Origin: CAIYRG01 sp035318785
GTDB lineage: Bacteria > Pseudomonadota > Alphaproteobacteria > Micropepsales > Micropepsaceae
DNA length: 5,268 bases
NCBI GenBank assembly: GCA_035318785.1
Contig: DATHDZ010000103.1
Coordinates: 1 to 5,268 of the forward strand
Reading direction: 5' to 3'
In this document: in pieces, positions 1 to 5,268 of the stretch
How the letters are laid out: every line of letters starts with the position of its first letter
Position numbering within the stretch: the first letter of the stretch is position 1
The notes under the pieces: model-generated
Told to the model about the DNA's origin: nothing
Seen by the model: only the letters and a program-made list of their open reading frames with translations
Databases searched by the model: none
Translations under genes and position numbers: made by a program

Positions 1-219
1 GCGCCCATTAACTTCCTGTTCACCCTGCTGGTGACGAGGACTCGCGGGCGGGATCGAGCGGTGAGAGAATCGATATGGCTCGGCTCGGTGACTAGTTTCG
101 CGCATCCCCAATAGTCGTAGGTCACCTATGCCGAGCCACCAATCACGCATTCAGTTCTTCCCTGACCCTCTTTGAGGCGGGAACCGAACTTTGTGCCTGT
201 AATCCGGTGAGCGTGCATC

Positions 220-555
220 ATGGCCAATGCGTCCCTCGTCTCATCCCTTGACGCGGATATTCATCTCGTCCTTTGCCGGTTCGGCCGGGCCGGACTTGCG
301 TACATCGAGACCGATCCAGCCGAAGCAGACGCCACAACGGTCGTCCAGAACCTGCTGCACGGCCGGTATGGGTGGCCTCTGCGGGTCATAGCACTCAACG
401 TGGATGAAGGCTGGTCGCGGGACGTTTCAGAGGCGATGGCACGCAAGGTTCACGAGATTGCCGAGCGTGAAGATTACGAACTCATGGAAGGGACGGTGGC
501 CTTCATGGAGGCGCACAGCCCGCGGGTCGTTCAGCCGACCTTGCCCCTATGGTGA
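220..555 (+). CDS. Uncharacterised 111-aa protein of a Bradyrhizobium-type family
   Basis: Function unknown. The ATG at 220 opens a 111-codon frame ending in TGA at 553-555. The protein looks soluble: no signal peptide, membrane segment or Cys motif. Residues 12-30 (around DADIHLVLCRFGRAGLAYIE) read like a beta strand followed by a turn. Residues 53-60 (PLRVIALN) look like a second strand, and residues 66-90 are a charged helix-like stretch (SRDVSEAMARKVHEIAERED). It ends in PTLPLW. From memory, short proteins of this composition are common, unnamed genes in Bradyrhizobium; this is recall, not a search. There is no strong Shine-Dalgarno before the ATG (GTGAGCG is the nearest purine-rich stretch), so the start is moderately sure. 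It stands alone, convergent with the minus-strand cassette to its right. The antisense frame 446-261 and a plus frame from 404 are shadows. Confidence 0.72.
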   Translation: MANASLVSSLDADIHLVLCRFGRAGLAYIETDPAEADATTVVQNLLHGRYGWPLRVIALNVDEGWSRDVSEAMARKVHEIAEREDYELMEGTVAFMEAHSPRVVQPTLPLW

Positions 556-632
556 GTACGACGCTTATCGCACTTCCCCACGAAGCCTGAATGCGTGGCA
601 CAGCTTCATCACCGCTTGGCAGACGGCTCCGG

Positions 633-872
633 TTAGGAGCATTGCCGCCGCGCCGACCGGATCAGCATCGAGATTGATCTCCGGCGAGCAATGGCCTTCG
701 CCGAATAGAGCCCGTGCTTGTAGGCGTTCTTATTCCTCCTCGGAGCGCCCGGTGATGGTCCCCCGTGCATCCGGCATCGGCCGTTTGGCATCGCGGGCGA
801 TCGGCCCTGGCTCCCGCTCCTTGTCTTCGCTCCGCATCGCAAGCTGAGGTGCATGGGCAATCTGCTTTGCAT
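633..872 (-). CDS. Small Cys/HGG-motif protein (HGGxSTG-like family)
   Basis: A 79-aa basic protein. The family is recognised by a fixed array: a CGAKTRSG block (residues 13-20), then PAMPNGRCRMHGG (about 26-38), a GAP/NKN turn, and AYKHGLYS (about 50-57), followed by a short Arg-rich helix. I know this Cys-Gly-His-rich pattern from small proteins called HGGxSTG-domain proteins, often in prophage or accessory regions; their biochemical role is not established. The Cys/His spacing suggests metal or nucleic-acid binding, which is inference. The ATG at 872 is preferred because AGAGGA lies 8 nt upstream (complement of 881-886); an ATG at 854 has no such site. It overlaps the upstream gene by 143 nt in another frame. 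Oddities: the usual Cys of the GxPC block appears replaced (GSQGRSP), and the C-terminus is short. It could be a decaying copy. Confidence 0.68.
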   Translation of the reverse strand: MQSRLPMHLSLRCGAKTRSGSQGRSPAMPNGRCRMHGGPSPGAPRRNKNAYKHGLYSAKAIARRRSISMLIRSARRQCS

Positions 873-1392
873 GGGGTTGATCCTCTGATTTCGGGCGATC
901 CCCCTCCCCCGGGGTCTCGACCATGCCGACCACCGCCTGGCCGCCGGCGTGAACGTGGACGTGCTCGACTGTGACCTTCTGCGCGCCCTTGCCCCTGTGG
1001 CGATTGAGAGATTCTAATAATGTCGCGTAGGTGCGGGACAGCTTGTTCGCCTGGTTGAGGTTCTCGCGCCTGCCCTCGAATGACTGCTCGGGAATCATCG
1101 CCCGCCGGTAGCATTCCATAGAGGCGTTGTGACAGGCGATGATTTGTGCGGCCACCATTCCCTCAAACTCGTCCCGCGGTGCCAAGCCGATCAAGACATC
1201 AACTGCCGCGTGACGTTGCCGATTTACCTCTTCGGCATCTGCGGATTTTAGCCACAGTGTTTTAACCGTCTGATTGGCAAGGATGTTGTTCCAGTCGTCG
1301 GACATCGACCCGCCGATGACCTTGAGCTGGCCCTTCAATTTCGAAACATCATGCACATGCACCTCAGGCTTGGGCTTCCTTGCAGTCTGCAT
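730..1392 (-). CDS. Accessory protein with EHVHVH-GGQAVVG motif, function unknown
   Basis: A 220-aa hydrophilic protein. Residues 1-30 are basic and contain EVHVHDV. Residues 30-130 are probably helical and include NQTVKTLWLKSADAEE, a central IACHNASMECYRRAM segment, and RRENLNQANKLSRTYATLLE, followed by LNRHRGKG. Then comes the signature VTVEHVHVHAGGQAVVG (about 140-156), and a charged, probably disordered tail. I recognise the sequence RGKG-QKVTVEHVHVHxGGQAVVG as recurrent in uncharacterised alphaproteobacterial genes, often near prophage-type genes; no function is known to me. The start is well supported: AGGAG (complement of 1399-1403) lies 6 nt before the ATG. It begins 35 nt after the stop of the upstream gene, so the two probably share a transcript. 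Its last 47 codons overlap the HGG gene in a different frame. No membrane segments are seen. Confidence 0.82.
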   Translation of the reverse strand: MQTARKPKPEVHVHDVSKLKGQLKVIGGSMSDDWNNILANQTVKTLWLKSADAEEVNRQRHAAVDVLIGLAPRDEFEGMVAAQIIACHNASMECYRRAMIPEQSFEGRRENLNQANKLSRTYATLLESLNRHRGKGAQKVTVEHVHVHAGGQAVVGMVETPGEGDRPKSEDQPHAKQIAHAPQLAMRSEDKEREPGPIARDAKRPMPDARGTITGRSEEE

Positions 1393-1427
1393 GACTAACT
1401 CCTATTTTTTCTGCACATGTTGTTTCC

Positions 1428-2345
1428 TCACGCTGCGTTTGGCGTGCCGTGTATTTCGGCCCATTCGCGTTCATGACCACTCGCGCCAGGAGCGGCCGGC
1501 CGAGCGCAGGTGCTATTTCGAAGATGAACGAAGTTCTTTAGCTCCTCGCTTGGACTATCGCAGACGAAGCCTCTCGGTTTCTCATGGGCGCCAAAATGAG
1601 CCCGAAGATCGACCCGATTTTTTCCCTGGTTTGATTGCAGTCCATCGACAGCCGATTTGGCGAAGTTCTTCCCACTAGCCACGGCTGACGCTTGGGGCAC
1701 AGAAGCCGCAAAGGGTCGAACTCTTCCTCGGCAACTCCTTGCTTCCGGTCTCGCGGCTGACGCAAGTCTGTCGGTAGGTTTAAGAAAGACTGCTGTAGAC
1801 AGACCTGCGACAACCGACGTTCCCAGCTTGTTTCTGTGCCGTTCCCAGGTCCGGCGGCTGATGTTTACGGCCAACCAAGGCTGTGTCTTCGAGAGCGATT
1901 TGGCCTCGTATTCAACCCGCGGGATGGCACCCTGACTTCGACGCTTCCGCTCCTTAGCTCGCCGATCCCGTAGCTTGCGCAATATCGTCCGCGACCGCTT
2001 CCCGACATCCTTTGCGCCAATCCTCGTAAGGCCCAGTTTTTGACGCTCGACGTAGGTGACGCCCAGCCATTTGGCGAGTTCGTCGGCCTTCATCTGCTTT
2101 GGGGTGCTCGCGGCCTCCTCCAGCACGGCTTCAGCGTCCGCGGGCGTGAAGCACTCGCGACCTATTCTCCGAGCGCACTCCATGACCGCACCGATCTGAT
2201 CCTCTGCCTGCGGGTTGAACCAGACCCAAGCAATCAGCCAGCGGGGCAAGTCATCGCTGTCAGCCGCGCCCTGGTGTCTGCCATGCCGCTCAATCTCACG
2301 CCTAGTTCTCGTGAATGCAGCGGCAGTGTCGAACGTCGACTTCAT
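1428..2345 (-). CDS. Putative DNA-binding protein, first gene of the minus-strand cassette
   Basis: About 305 aa from the ATG at 2345; a TTG at 2432 would add 29 residues. Neither has a clear Shine-Dalgarno. I chose 2345 because MKSTFDTAAAFTRTRREIER matches the kind of N-terminus I recall for this family. Residues 1-85 form an N-terminal helical part with DLPRWLIAWVWFNPQAEDQI and CFTPADAEAVLEEA. Residues 87-120 (KADELAKWLGVTYVERQKLG) look like a helix-turn-helix. A very basic run follows (RSRTILRKLRDRRAKERKRR), then PWLAVNISRRTWERHRNK (about 155-173), which looks like a second recognition-helix element. Together these suggest nucleic-acid binding, which is inference; no catalytic motif is seen. 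The last 130 residues are of mixed composition with no recognisable domain and may be non-homologous to relatives. It is the promoter-proximal gene of the three-gene run. Confidence 0.7.
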   Translation of the reverse strand: MKSTFDTAAAFTRTRREIERHGRHQGAADSDDLPRWLIAWVWFNPQAEDQIGAVMECARRIGRECFTPADAEAVLEEAASTPKQMKADELAKWLGVTYVERQKLGLTRIGAKDVGKRSRTILRKLRDRRAKERKRRSQGAIPRVEYEAKSLSKTQPWLAVNISRRTWERHRNKLGTSVVAGLSTAVFLKPTDRLASAARPEARSCRGRVRPFAASVPQASAVASGKNFAKSAVDGLQSNQGKNRVDLRAHFGAHEKPRGFVCDSPSEELKNFVHLRNSTCARPAAPGASGHEREWAEIHGTPNAA

Positions 2346-2525
2346 GGCAGCGCGGCAACGGAGTTTGCCACTAGGGCGAAAAGTCGTCGCGTCCCAATGG
2401 GCGCCGGCAGAGTGGTTTGCCACCCTAACCAATTGCCACGAACTAGCTCGCGTAGTCCTCTCGGGACCGCCAAGCTATTTCCCACGCGACGGAATCGCCC
2501 GCAGCAAGATGATAGCGGGTCAGCG

Positions 2526-2870
2526 TCACGGCCGCCGCGTACGCGCCGACGTGGAAGCTCTGTGAAACAGATAAAGCAGCTGCGCCCGCATAGGTCTGCG
2601 GGATCGGCTGATCCAGCCCGTATTTGGTTGGCTTGCGCCCGCGCGGCAAATGCAACGTCCCGAAAACGTAATCGAGCACGGGTACCTGACCGGCGAAGTT
2701 GTTGTTGCGGGCCTCGGGATCGTTGCTGTGGTGCCAGTGATGAAATTCCGGCGAGGCGAGCAGCCACCGCAGAGCCAAGAATTAAGGCGGACGCTGGAGT
2801 GGATCAGCACCGACTGCCATCCGTATACCAGCATGTAGACGCCGATCGCGACGTCGGAGAAGCCGAGCCG
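2526..2870 (-). pseudogene. Sterol desaturase/fatty acid hydroxylase remnant, truncated and frameshifted
   Basis: This is the C-terminal third of a di-iron membrane hydroxylase (fatty acid hydroxylase superfamily). Segment 1 (about 2867-2782) reads LGFSDVAIGVYMLVYGWQSV then LIHSSVRLN, a membrane helix plus the usual VRLN end. Near 2777-2785 a base appears missing, and reading continues in another frame as LRWLLASPEFHHWHHSNDPE, carrying the diagnostic HHWHH histidine cluster, then NNNFAGQ, LDYVFGTLHLPRG and GLDQPIPQTYAG. At about 2583 an extra base restores the first frame, giving QLLYLFHR and a stop at 2526-2528. The N-terminal half, with the other His clusters, is absent: upstream sequence on this strand is antisense to the SGNH hydrolase. 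An active enzyme is therefore not possible from this copy. The family assignment is strong; the indel positions are inferred from family consensus. Confidence 0.85.
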
Positions 2871-2905
2871 GATCCTCCAATGTGGAACGTACGTAGCGCG
2901 GCCCA

Positions 2906-2931
2906 GGAACTCCGGTCCGGGGATAGGCGTT
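2906..2931 (+). promoter_or_regulatory. Putative EcfG (general stress sigma) promoter for the SGNH hydrolase gene
   Basis: GGAAC at 2906-2910 is followed, after exactly 17 nt, by CGTT at 2928-2931. GGAAC-N16/17-CGTT is the established -35/-10 pattern of EcfG (PhyR/NepR-controlled) promoters in Bradyrhizobium and relatives. The expected transcript start, about 6-8 nt past CGTT, leaves a leader of about 35 nt that includes the AAGGAG ribosome site at 2955-2960. A chance match is possible with so short a consensus, but the strand, position and spacing all fit. Confidence 0.55.
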
Positions 2932-2970
2932 TGTTCGTTTGCGCTGGAACGCTGAAGGAGAGTGGCTGTG

Positions 2971-3810
2971 ATGAGCCGGTGGTGCGCAGGTCGTTTCGCC
3001 CAGGGTCTCGTTTCGGGCGGCGCGCACGCCACATGTTCGATCAACGGCCGAGGTGCTGCTTGCGCACCTCGCACGATATCGCGCTCGACCGTCGTCACCG
3101 GCTTGGCCGGTTCGCTTGCCCTCTTGCCGTTGGCATGGGCGCAAGGTTCGGCAACGCGTCGGCGCGTGCCGCAACTGCCTGCCGCGAATCTGCCGCATGA
3201 TGGAAAGGTGCCGGGCGTAGGCGAACCGATCCGGGTGGTTGGAATTGGCGAATCGTCGGTGTCGGGCGTCGGCCTCTCTCGTGGCGACGAAACGGTAACC
3301 GCTGTGACGGCCCGCGCTCTCGCCCGCCACACCGGGCGGCCGGCCGTCTGGCGCGCATGCGGACTTTCCGGCGCCACGGTCAGGGACGCGTTGCAGCGGT
3401 TGGTGCCAAGCCTCGCGCCTGAACCAGCGGATCTTGTGATCGTTGCGTTTGGCGTCAACGACGCCACCAGCTACCGGTCCCCGTCAGCTTTCGCCGATGA
3501 TCTGACCGAACTCGTGACCGCTGCGCGCAATCGCGTGGGCGAGGCGGCTGTGGTCGTCGGGGGCGTCGCCCCCCTCGAGTGCTTTCCGGCGCTGCCTTGG
3601 CCGTTGCGGAGCATCCTGGGCTGGCGCTCTGTTGCGCTGCAGGCGGCCGCCGATCGGCTTGCGGGACGGCTCCCGAGGCTCGTTGTCGAGCGTTTTTCAG
3701 CGCCGTTGCAGCCCGACCTGTTCGCCCCCGACGGGTTTCACCCAAATTCCCAGGCGCACTCGCTCTGGGGTGAAAAAATCGCCGTCTTGGCGTTGCCCCT
3801 GATGACCTAG
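2971..3810 (+). CDS. SGNH/GDSL-family hydrolase, exported or membrane-anchored
   Basis: A 279-aa protein expected to cleave ester bonds (lipase, esterase or deacetylase type); the substrate is unknown. All four SGNH blocks are visible in order: GIGESSVSGVG with the nucleophile Ser at about residue 95 (GES in place of GDS), a block II glycine in CGLSGATVRD (about 131), FGVNDA with Asn at about 163, and DGFHPN with Asp254 and His257 as the rest of the triad. Before the domain, residues 41-57 (VVTGLAGSLALLPLAWA) are hydrophobic and end in AWA-QG, which fits a signal peptide or anchor after an unusually long, Cys-containing N-region. Start: AAGGAG at 2955-2960 sits 10 nt before ATG 2971 and 7 nt before GTG 2968; either is possible, while GTG 2962 is too close. 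It is divergent from the desaturase remnant. It has no same-strand partner immediately downstream. Confidence 0.87.
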   Translation: MSRWCAGRFAQGLVSGGAHATCSINGRGAACAPRTISRSTVVTGLAGSLALLPLAWAQGSATRRRVPQLPAANLPHDGKVPGVGEPIRVVGIGESSVSGVGLSRGDETVTAVTARALARHTGRPAVWRACGLSGATVRDALQRLVPSLAPEPADLVIVAFGVNDATSYRSPSAFADDLTELVTAARNRVGEAAVVVGGVAPLECFPALPWPLRSILGWRSVALQAAADRLAGRLPRLVVERFSAPLQPDLFAPDGFHPNSQAHSLWGEKIAVLALPLMT

Positions 3811-3811
3811 T

Positions 3812-3842
3812 CGAGATCCCGATGCCGGCCTGTGCGATCTCG
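3812..3842 (+). terminator. Possible weak hairpin after the SGNH hydrolase gene
   Basis: CGAGATC at 3812-3818 pairs with GATCTCG at 3836-3842 around a 17-nt loop that itself contains GCCGGC. It starts 2 nt after the TAG stop. There is no U-tract directly behind it; the nearest T-rich stretch is ATTTTT at about 3867-3872. It may be a weak or Rho-assisted terminator, or merely an mRNA-end stem. Confidence 0.25.
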
Positions 3843-4031
3843 TGGAACCGGGGCGGCCCGTTTGCATTTTTCTGCTGTGACGAGGCGGTACTCCGTTGCG
3901 GCACCTCTAAGCCGTGGGGACTGTCGCCTCGACATGCCGTGGCACGGGGTCAAGTTGCAGCGGGACAACAGGCTGCGGGGGTATTGGAACTGGCCGTCAA
4001 ACGAACTACTGTGTTGCTGCTAGAATTTATC

Positions 4032-4036
4032 AGGAG
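4032..4036 (+). promoter_or_regulatory. Ribosome binding site of the cold-shock gene
   Basis: AGGAG lies 6 nt before the ATG at 4043. It decides this start over an in-frame upstream ATG at 3914, whose extra 43 residues look non-coding (Gly/Thr/Cys-rich translation of intergenic sequence). Confidence 0.8.
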
Positions 4037-4042
4037 ACCAGA

Positions 4043-4249
4043 ATGGCTACGGGCACTGTGAAGTGGTTCAATCCGACCAAAGGTTACGGGTTCATTCAGC
4101 CACAAGGTGGTGGCGGTAAAGATGTGTTCGTACACATCAGTGCGGTCGAACGCGCCGGCCTCAGTTCACTCAACGAAGGGCAGGTCGTGGAATATGAAAT
4201 TGAGAGCAGCCGCGGCAAGGAATCGGCGATAAATCTCAAGGTCAAATAG
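4043..4249 (+). CDS. CspA-family cold-shock protein
   Basis: A 68-aa single cold-shock domain, the normal length for the family. It binds single-stranded RNA or DNA in the cytoplasm and is thought to act as an RNA chaperone. The MATGTVKWFN start is typical, followed by RNP1 as KGYGFIQ (residues 13-19) and RNP2 as DVFVHIS (27-33). The aromatic set W8, F9, Y15, F17, F29 and H31 is intact. A glycine run (QGGGGK, 21-26) joins the two motifs, and the C-terminal SAINLKVK is as expected. The 232-bp gap back to the SGNH gene would allow a long 5' leader, as many csp genes have, but I could not pick a reliable promoter. Temperature control cannot be read from the sequence: many alphaproteobacterial csp copies are constitutive or stationary-phase genes. 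A small gene follows 51 bp later on the same strand. Confidence 0.96.
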   Translation: MATGTVKWFNPTKGYGFIQPQGGGGKDVFVHISAVERAGLSSLNEGQVVEYEIESSRGKESAINLKVK

Positions 4250-4300
4250 AGAGCAGGCTTGTCGCGGCCCGGCTCGTTCTGGGGGCCTTACGAGCACGGC

Positions 4301-4534
4301 ATGAGCTGGACCGCGCACTATTTTGATCGTCGATTGAACAGCGATGGTGTTAGTCGCGCTTTTGCATCGAAAGAAGACGCCCTCGTCGCGGCCTGTGACC
4401 TGATGCGGCGCAACTGCGTTGTCAATTTCGTGCAAGGCCCCAACGACGAAAAAATCGACGCCACCACGATCACGGCGTGGTGCAAGCGGCGTCCGAAGCG
4501 CAAGGACGGGCCCGCAGCCTCCTCGGTAACCTGA
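4301..4534 (+). CDS. Small uncharacterised protein downstream of the cold-shock gene
   Basis: 77 aa from the ATG at 4301. A TTG at 4259 would give 91 residues, but the extra 14 (SRPGSFWGPYEHG) do not look conserved. Neither start has a strong ribosome site; GAG at 4292-4294 is the only hint. The body is compact and soluble. MSWTAHYFDRRLNSDGVSRAF opens it, then SKEDALVAACDLMRR is a likely helix, VNFVQGPNDEKIDATTITAWC resembles a strand-turn-helix ending, and a Lys/Arg tail closes it. I recall near-identical short genes as unnamed bradyrhizobial proteins; no function is known to me. The alternation of strand-like and helical segments could be a small alpha/beta fold that senses or binds something, but this is speculation. 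With only 51 bp to csp and no clear terminator between, co-transcription with csp is likely. It has two Cys residues in no recognised motif. Confidence 0.75.
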   Translation: MSWTAHYFDRRLNSDGVSRAFASKEDALVAACDLMRRNCVVNFVQGPNDEKIDATTITAWCKRRPKRKDGPAASSVT

Positions 4535-5084
4535 ACCTATCTTGACCGCGAATTCGCTCGCGCGCGCATCGCGGGATGGGTGTCGTATCACCGTTTATGC
4601 TCGCAATGAGTATATGCGTGGCCAGTCGCGAGCCCATCCCCCATTCCGGCTCCGCCACCTACGACGTGTCGCTGCCAGTCGCTGAGAGAACCTGAGGTCG
4701 GGGCATGAGGGGCTGCGCCCGTGCGAGACCTGCTGTGGATCAGCCGGTGCGTGCGCGGTCCGCTGGTCCCGTTGGTTGCCACCAACCAGCGCAGGGCGGA
4801 CTGCAAGATCGCAAATGGGTCAAGCGGAGCCCCTGCGGTTTCACAGTTTTGCGATTGGCAGTTTGCCGCTGTGCCCGAAGCCTTTCCGGGTCAAGGGCAT
4901 CGCGATGGATCGTTTGCCAACCCAGGACATTGACAGTACTTGTTCCGGGGAATCCTCTCTCAGGACCGCCAGGATTTCGCGGCGGACCCGCGGCCCAGGT
5001 CTTGGGACAGAAGTCTTGGGGCCAGGGGAGAGGGCACACAATAAGACGTGGGCTTAGCGCCGGTCCGCGCCAGAAAGGATGGCC
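4535..5084. other. Gene-poor stretch of 550 bp
   Basis: No gene here is convincing. A 39-codon frame starts at ATG 4576 and ends at 4695, and a 93-codon plus frame at 4776-5057 competes with minus frames over the same bases, none with a ribosome site or recognisable domain. Short structures exist: GGGATGGG (4573-4580) and CCCATCCC (4633-4640) are inverted copies 52 nt apart, GCCAGTCGC is repeated directly at 4621-4629 and 4674-4682, and TGGTTG-CCAC-CAACCA at 4773-4788 is a small hairpin. A perfect TTGACA (4930-4935) has no -10 hexamer at the right distance. A tRNA-tail-like string lies at 4643-4657. The region may be decayed coding or insertion DNA. Confidence 0.5.
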
Positions 5085-5268
5085 ATGGCGGATAGCACGG
5101 ACTCGAATGATGAGCGGCCGTGTCTGCATTGTCTGATCGGTGATTTGATCGATGAGTTCTATGCGGAGTACGGCTCGTTGAGCGGCGAAAAAGATACTGT
5201 CGACGTGGACGAAATCATTACGGCGCTGGCCAAGACTGTCGCGGAGATGACATTCGGTTCCGATGCCG
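5085..5268 (+). CDS. Small acidic CxxC protein, 3' end cut by the window edge
   Basis: The first 61 codons are present; the gene runs off the right edge. AAAGGA at 5074-5079 sits 5 nt before the ATG at 5085, a good ribosome site; an ATG at 5079 in the same frame lies inside that site and is less likely. The N-terminus is acidic (MADSTDSNDERP), followed by CLHCLIGDLIDEFYAEYG with a CxxC pair at residues 13-16. Then comes DTVDVDEIITALAKTVAEMTF, a predicted amphipathic helix. I recognise this arrangement from unnamed bradyrhizobial proteins, where the helix is followed by a further helical part. CxxC could bind metal or form a disulfide, but nothing shows which. There is no upstream gene within 500 bp on this strand, so it probably has its own promoter. 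Confidence 0.8.
   Translation, partial: MADSTDSNDERPCLHCLIGDLIDEFYAEYGSLSGEKDTVDVDEIITALAKTVAEMTFGSDA

Noticed and set aside
1..114. Open frame entering from the left edge, beginning APINFLFTLLVTRTRGRD
   Set aside because: It could be the end of a membrane protein gene, but only 37 codons are visible with no motif, so it cannot be supported.
180..205. GGAAC before the first gene as an EcfG box
   Set aside because: There is no CGTT 16-17 nt downstream; the bases there read AATCC.
2040..3200. Plus-strand open frame of 386 codons
   Set aside because: It runs antisense to the cassette's first gene and to the desaturase remnant, then out of frame through the SGNH gene. The composition is Arg-rich with no domain, typical of a GC-rich shadow frame.
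2526..3467. Minus-strand open frame of 313 codons
   Set aside because: Only its last 113 codons contain desaturase sequence, in part out of frame. The rest is the antisense of the SGNH hydrolase, so it is not one protein.
3986..4026. GGAAC and TAGAAT upstream of csp as promoters
   Set aside because: GGAAC has no correctly spaced CGTT. TAGAAT at 4021 has no good -35 and would start transcription on top of the ribosome site.
4930..4935. Perfect TTGACA as a sigma-70 promoter for the last gene
   Set aside because: No TATAAT-like hexamer is seen 16-18 nt downstream, and it lies about 150 bp from the start codon.
4776..5057. 93-codon plus frame in the gene-poor stretch, and minus frames over the same bases
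   Set aside because: No ribosome site, no recognisable motif, and similar-length open frames on both strands, which fits GC-rich non-coding sequence.
1..5268. CRISPR array, rRNA, complete tRNA, transposase or integrase genes
   Set aside because: No regularly spaced repeats, rRNA-like conserved sequence, complete cloverleaf or transposase/recombinase motifs were found on either strand.

Overview
The window looks like chromosomal accessory DNA from an alphaproteobacterium, most likely a Bradyrhizobium or close relative (Nitrobacteraceae). This is inferred from high GC content and from several short proteins that resemble families I know mainly from Bradyrhizobium genomes. The species cannot be fixed from the sequence alone.

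Layout from left to right. A short uncharacterised protein gene lies at 220-555 (+). Next, on the minus strand and read right to left, comes a compact three-gene cassette. It starts with a putative DNA-binding protein (2345-1428), followed 35 bp later by a protein with an EHVHVH...GGQAVVG motif (1392-730). Overlapping that gene's 3' end in another frame is a small Cys/HGG-motif protein (872-633). These three look like one mobile or phage-associated accessory unit of unknown function. Beyond it, also on the minus strand, is a dead remnant of a sterol desaturase/fatty acid hydroxylase gene (about 2870-2526). It has lost its N-terminal half and carries two single-base indels that cancel each other. 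Transcribed away from the remnant is an exported or membrane-anchored SGNH/GDSL-type hydrolase (2971-3810, +). Its upstream region carries GGAAC-N17-CGTT, which matches the EcfG general-stress sigma factor promoter of Bradyrhizobium.

The right part is all plus strand: a cold-shock protein gene (4043-4249) with a good ribosome binding site, then a small uncharacterised gene 51 bp downstream (4301-4534), probably on the same transcript. A gene-poor stretch of about 550 bp follows (4535-5084). It contains a tRNA-3'-end-like string, short inverted repeats and a perfect TTGACA without a -10 partner, but no convincing gene. The window ends inside a small acidic CxxC protein gene (5085 onward).

There is no CRISPR array, rRNA, complete tRNA, recognisable transposase or integrase. 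The points most worth following are the stress-type promoter in front of the SGNH hydrolase, the same-strand overlapping gene pair, and the doubly frameshifted desaturase remnant.
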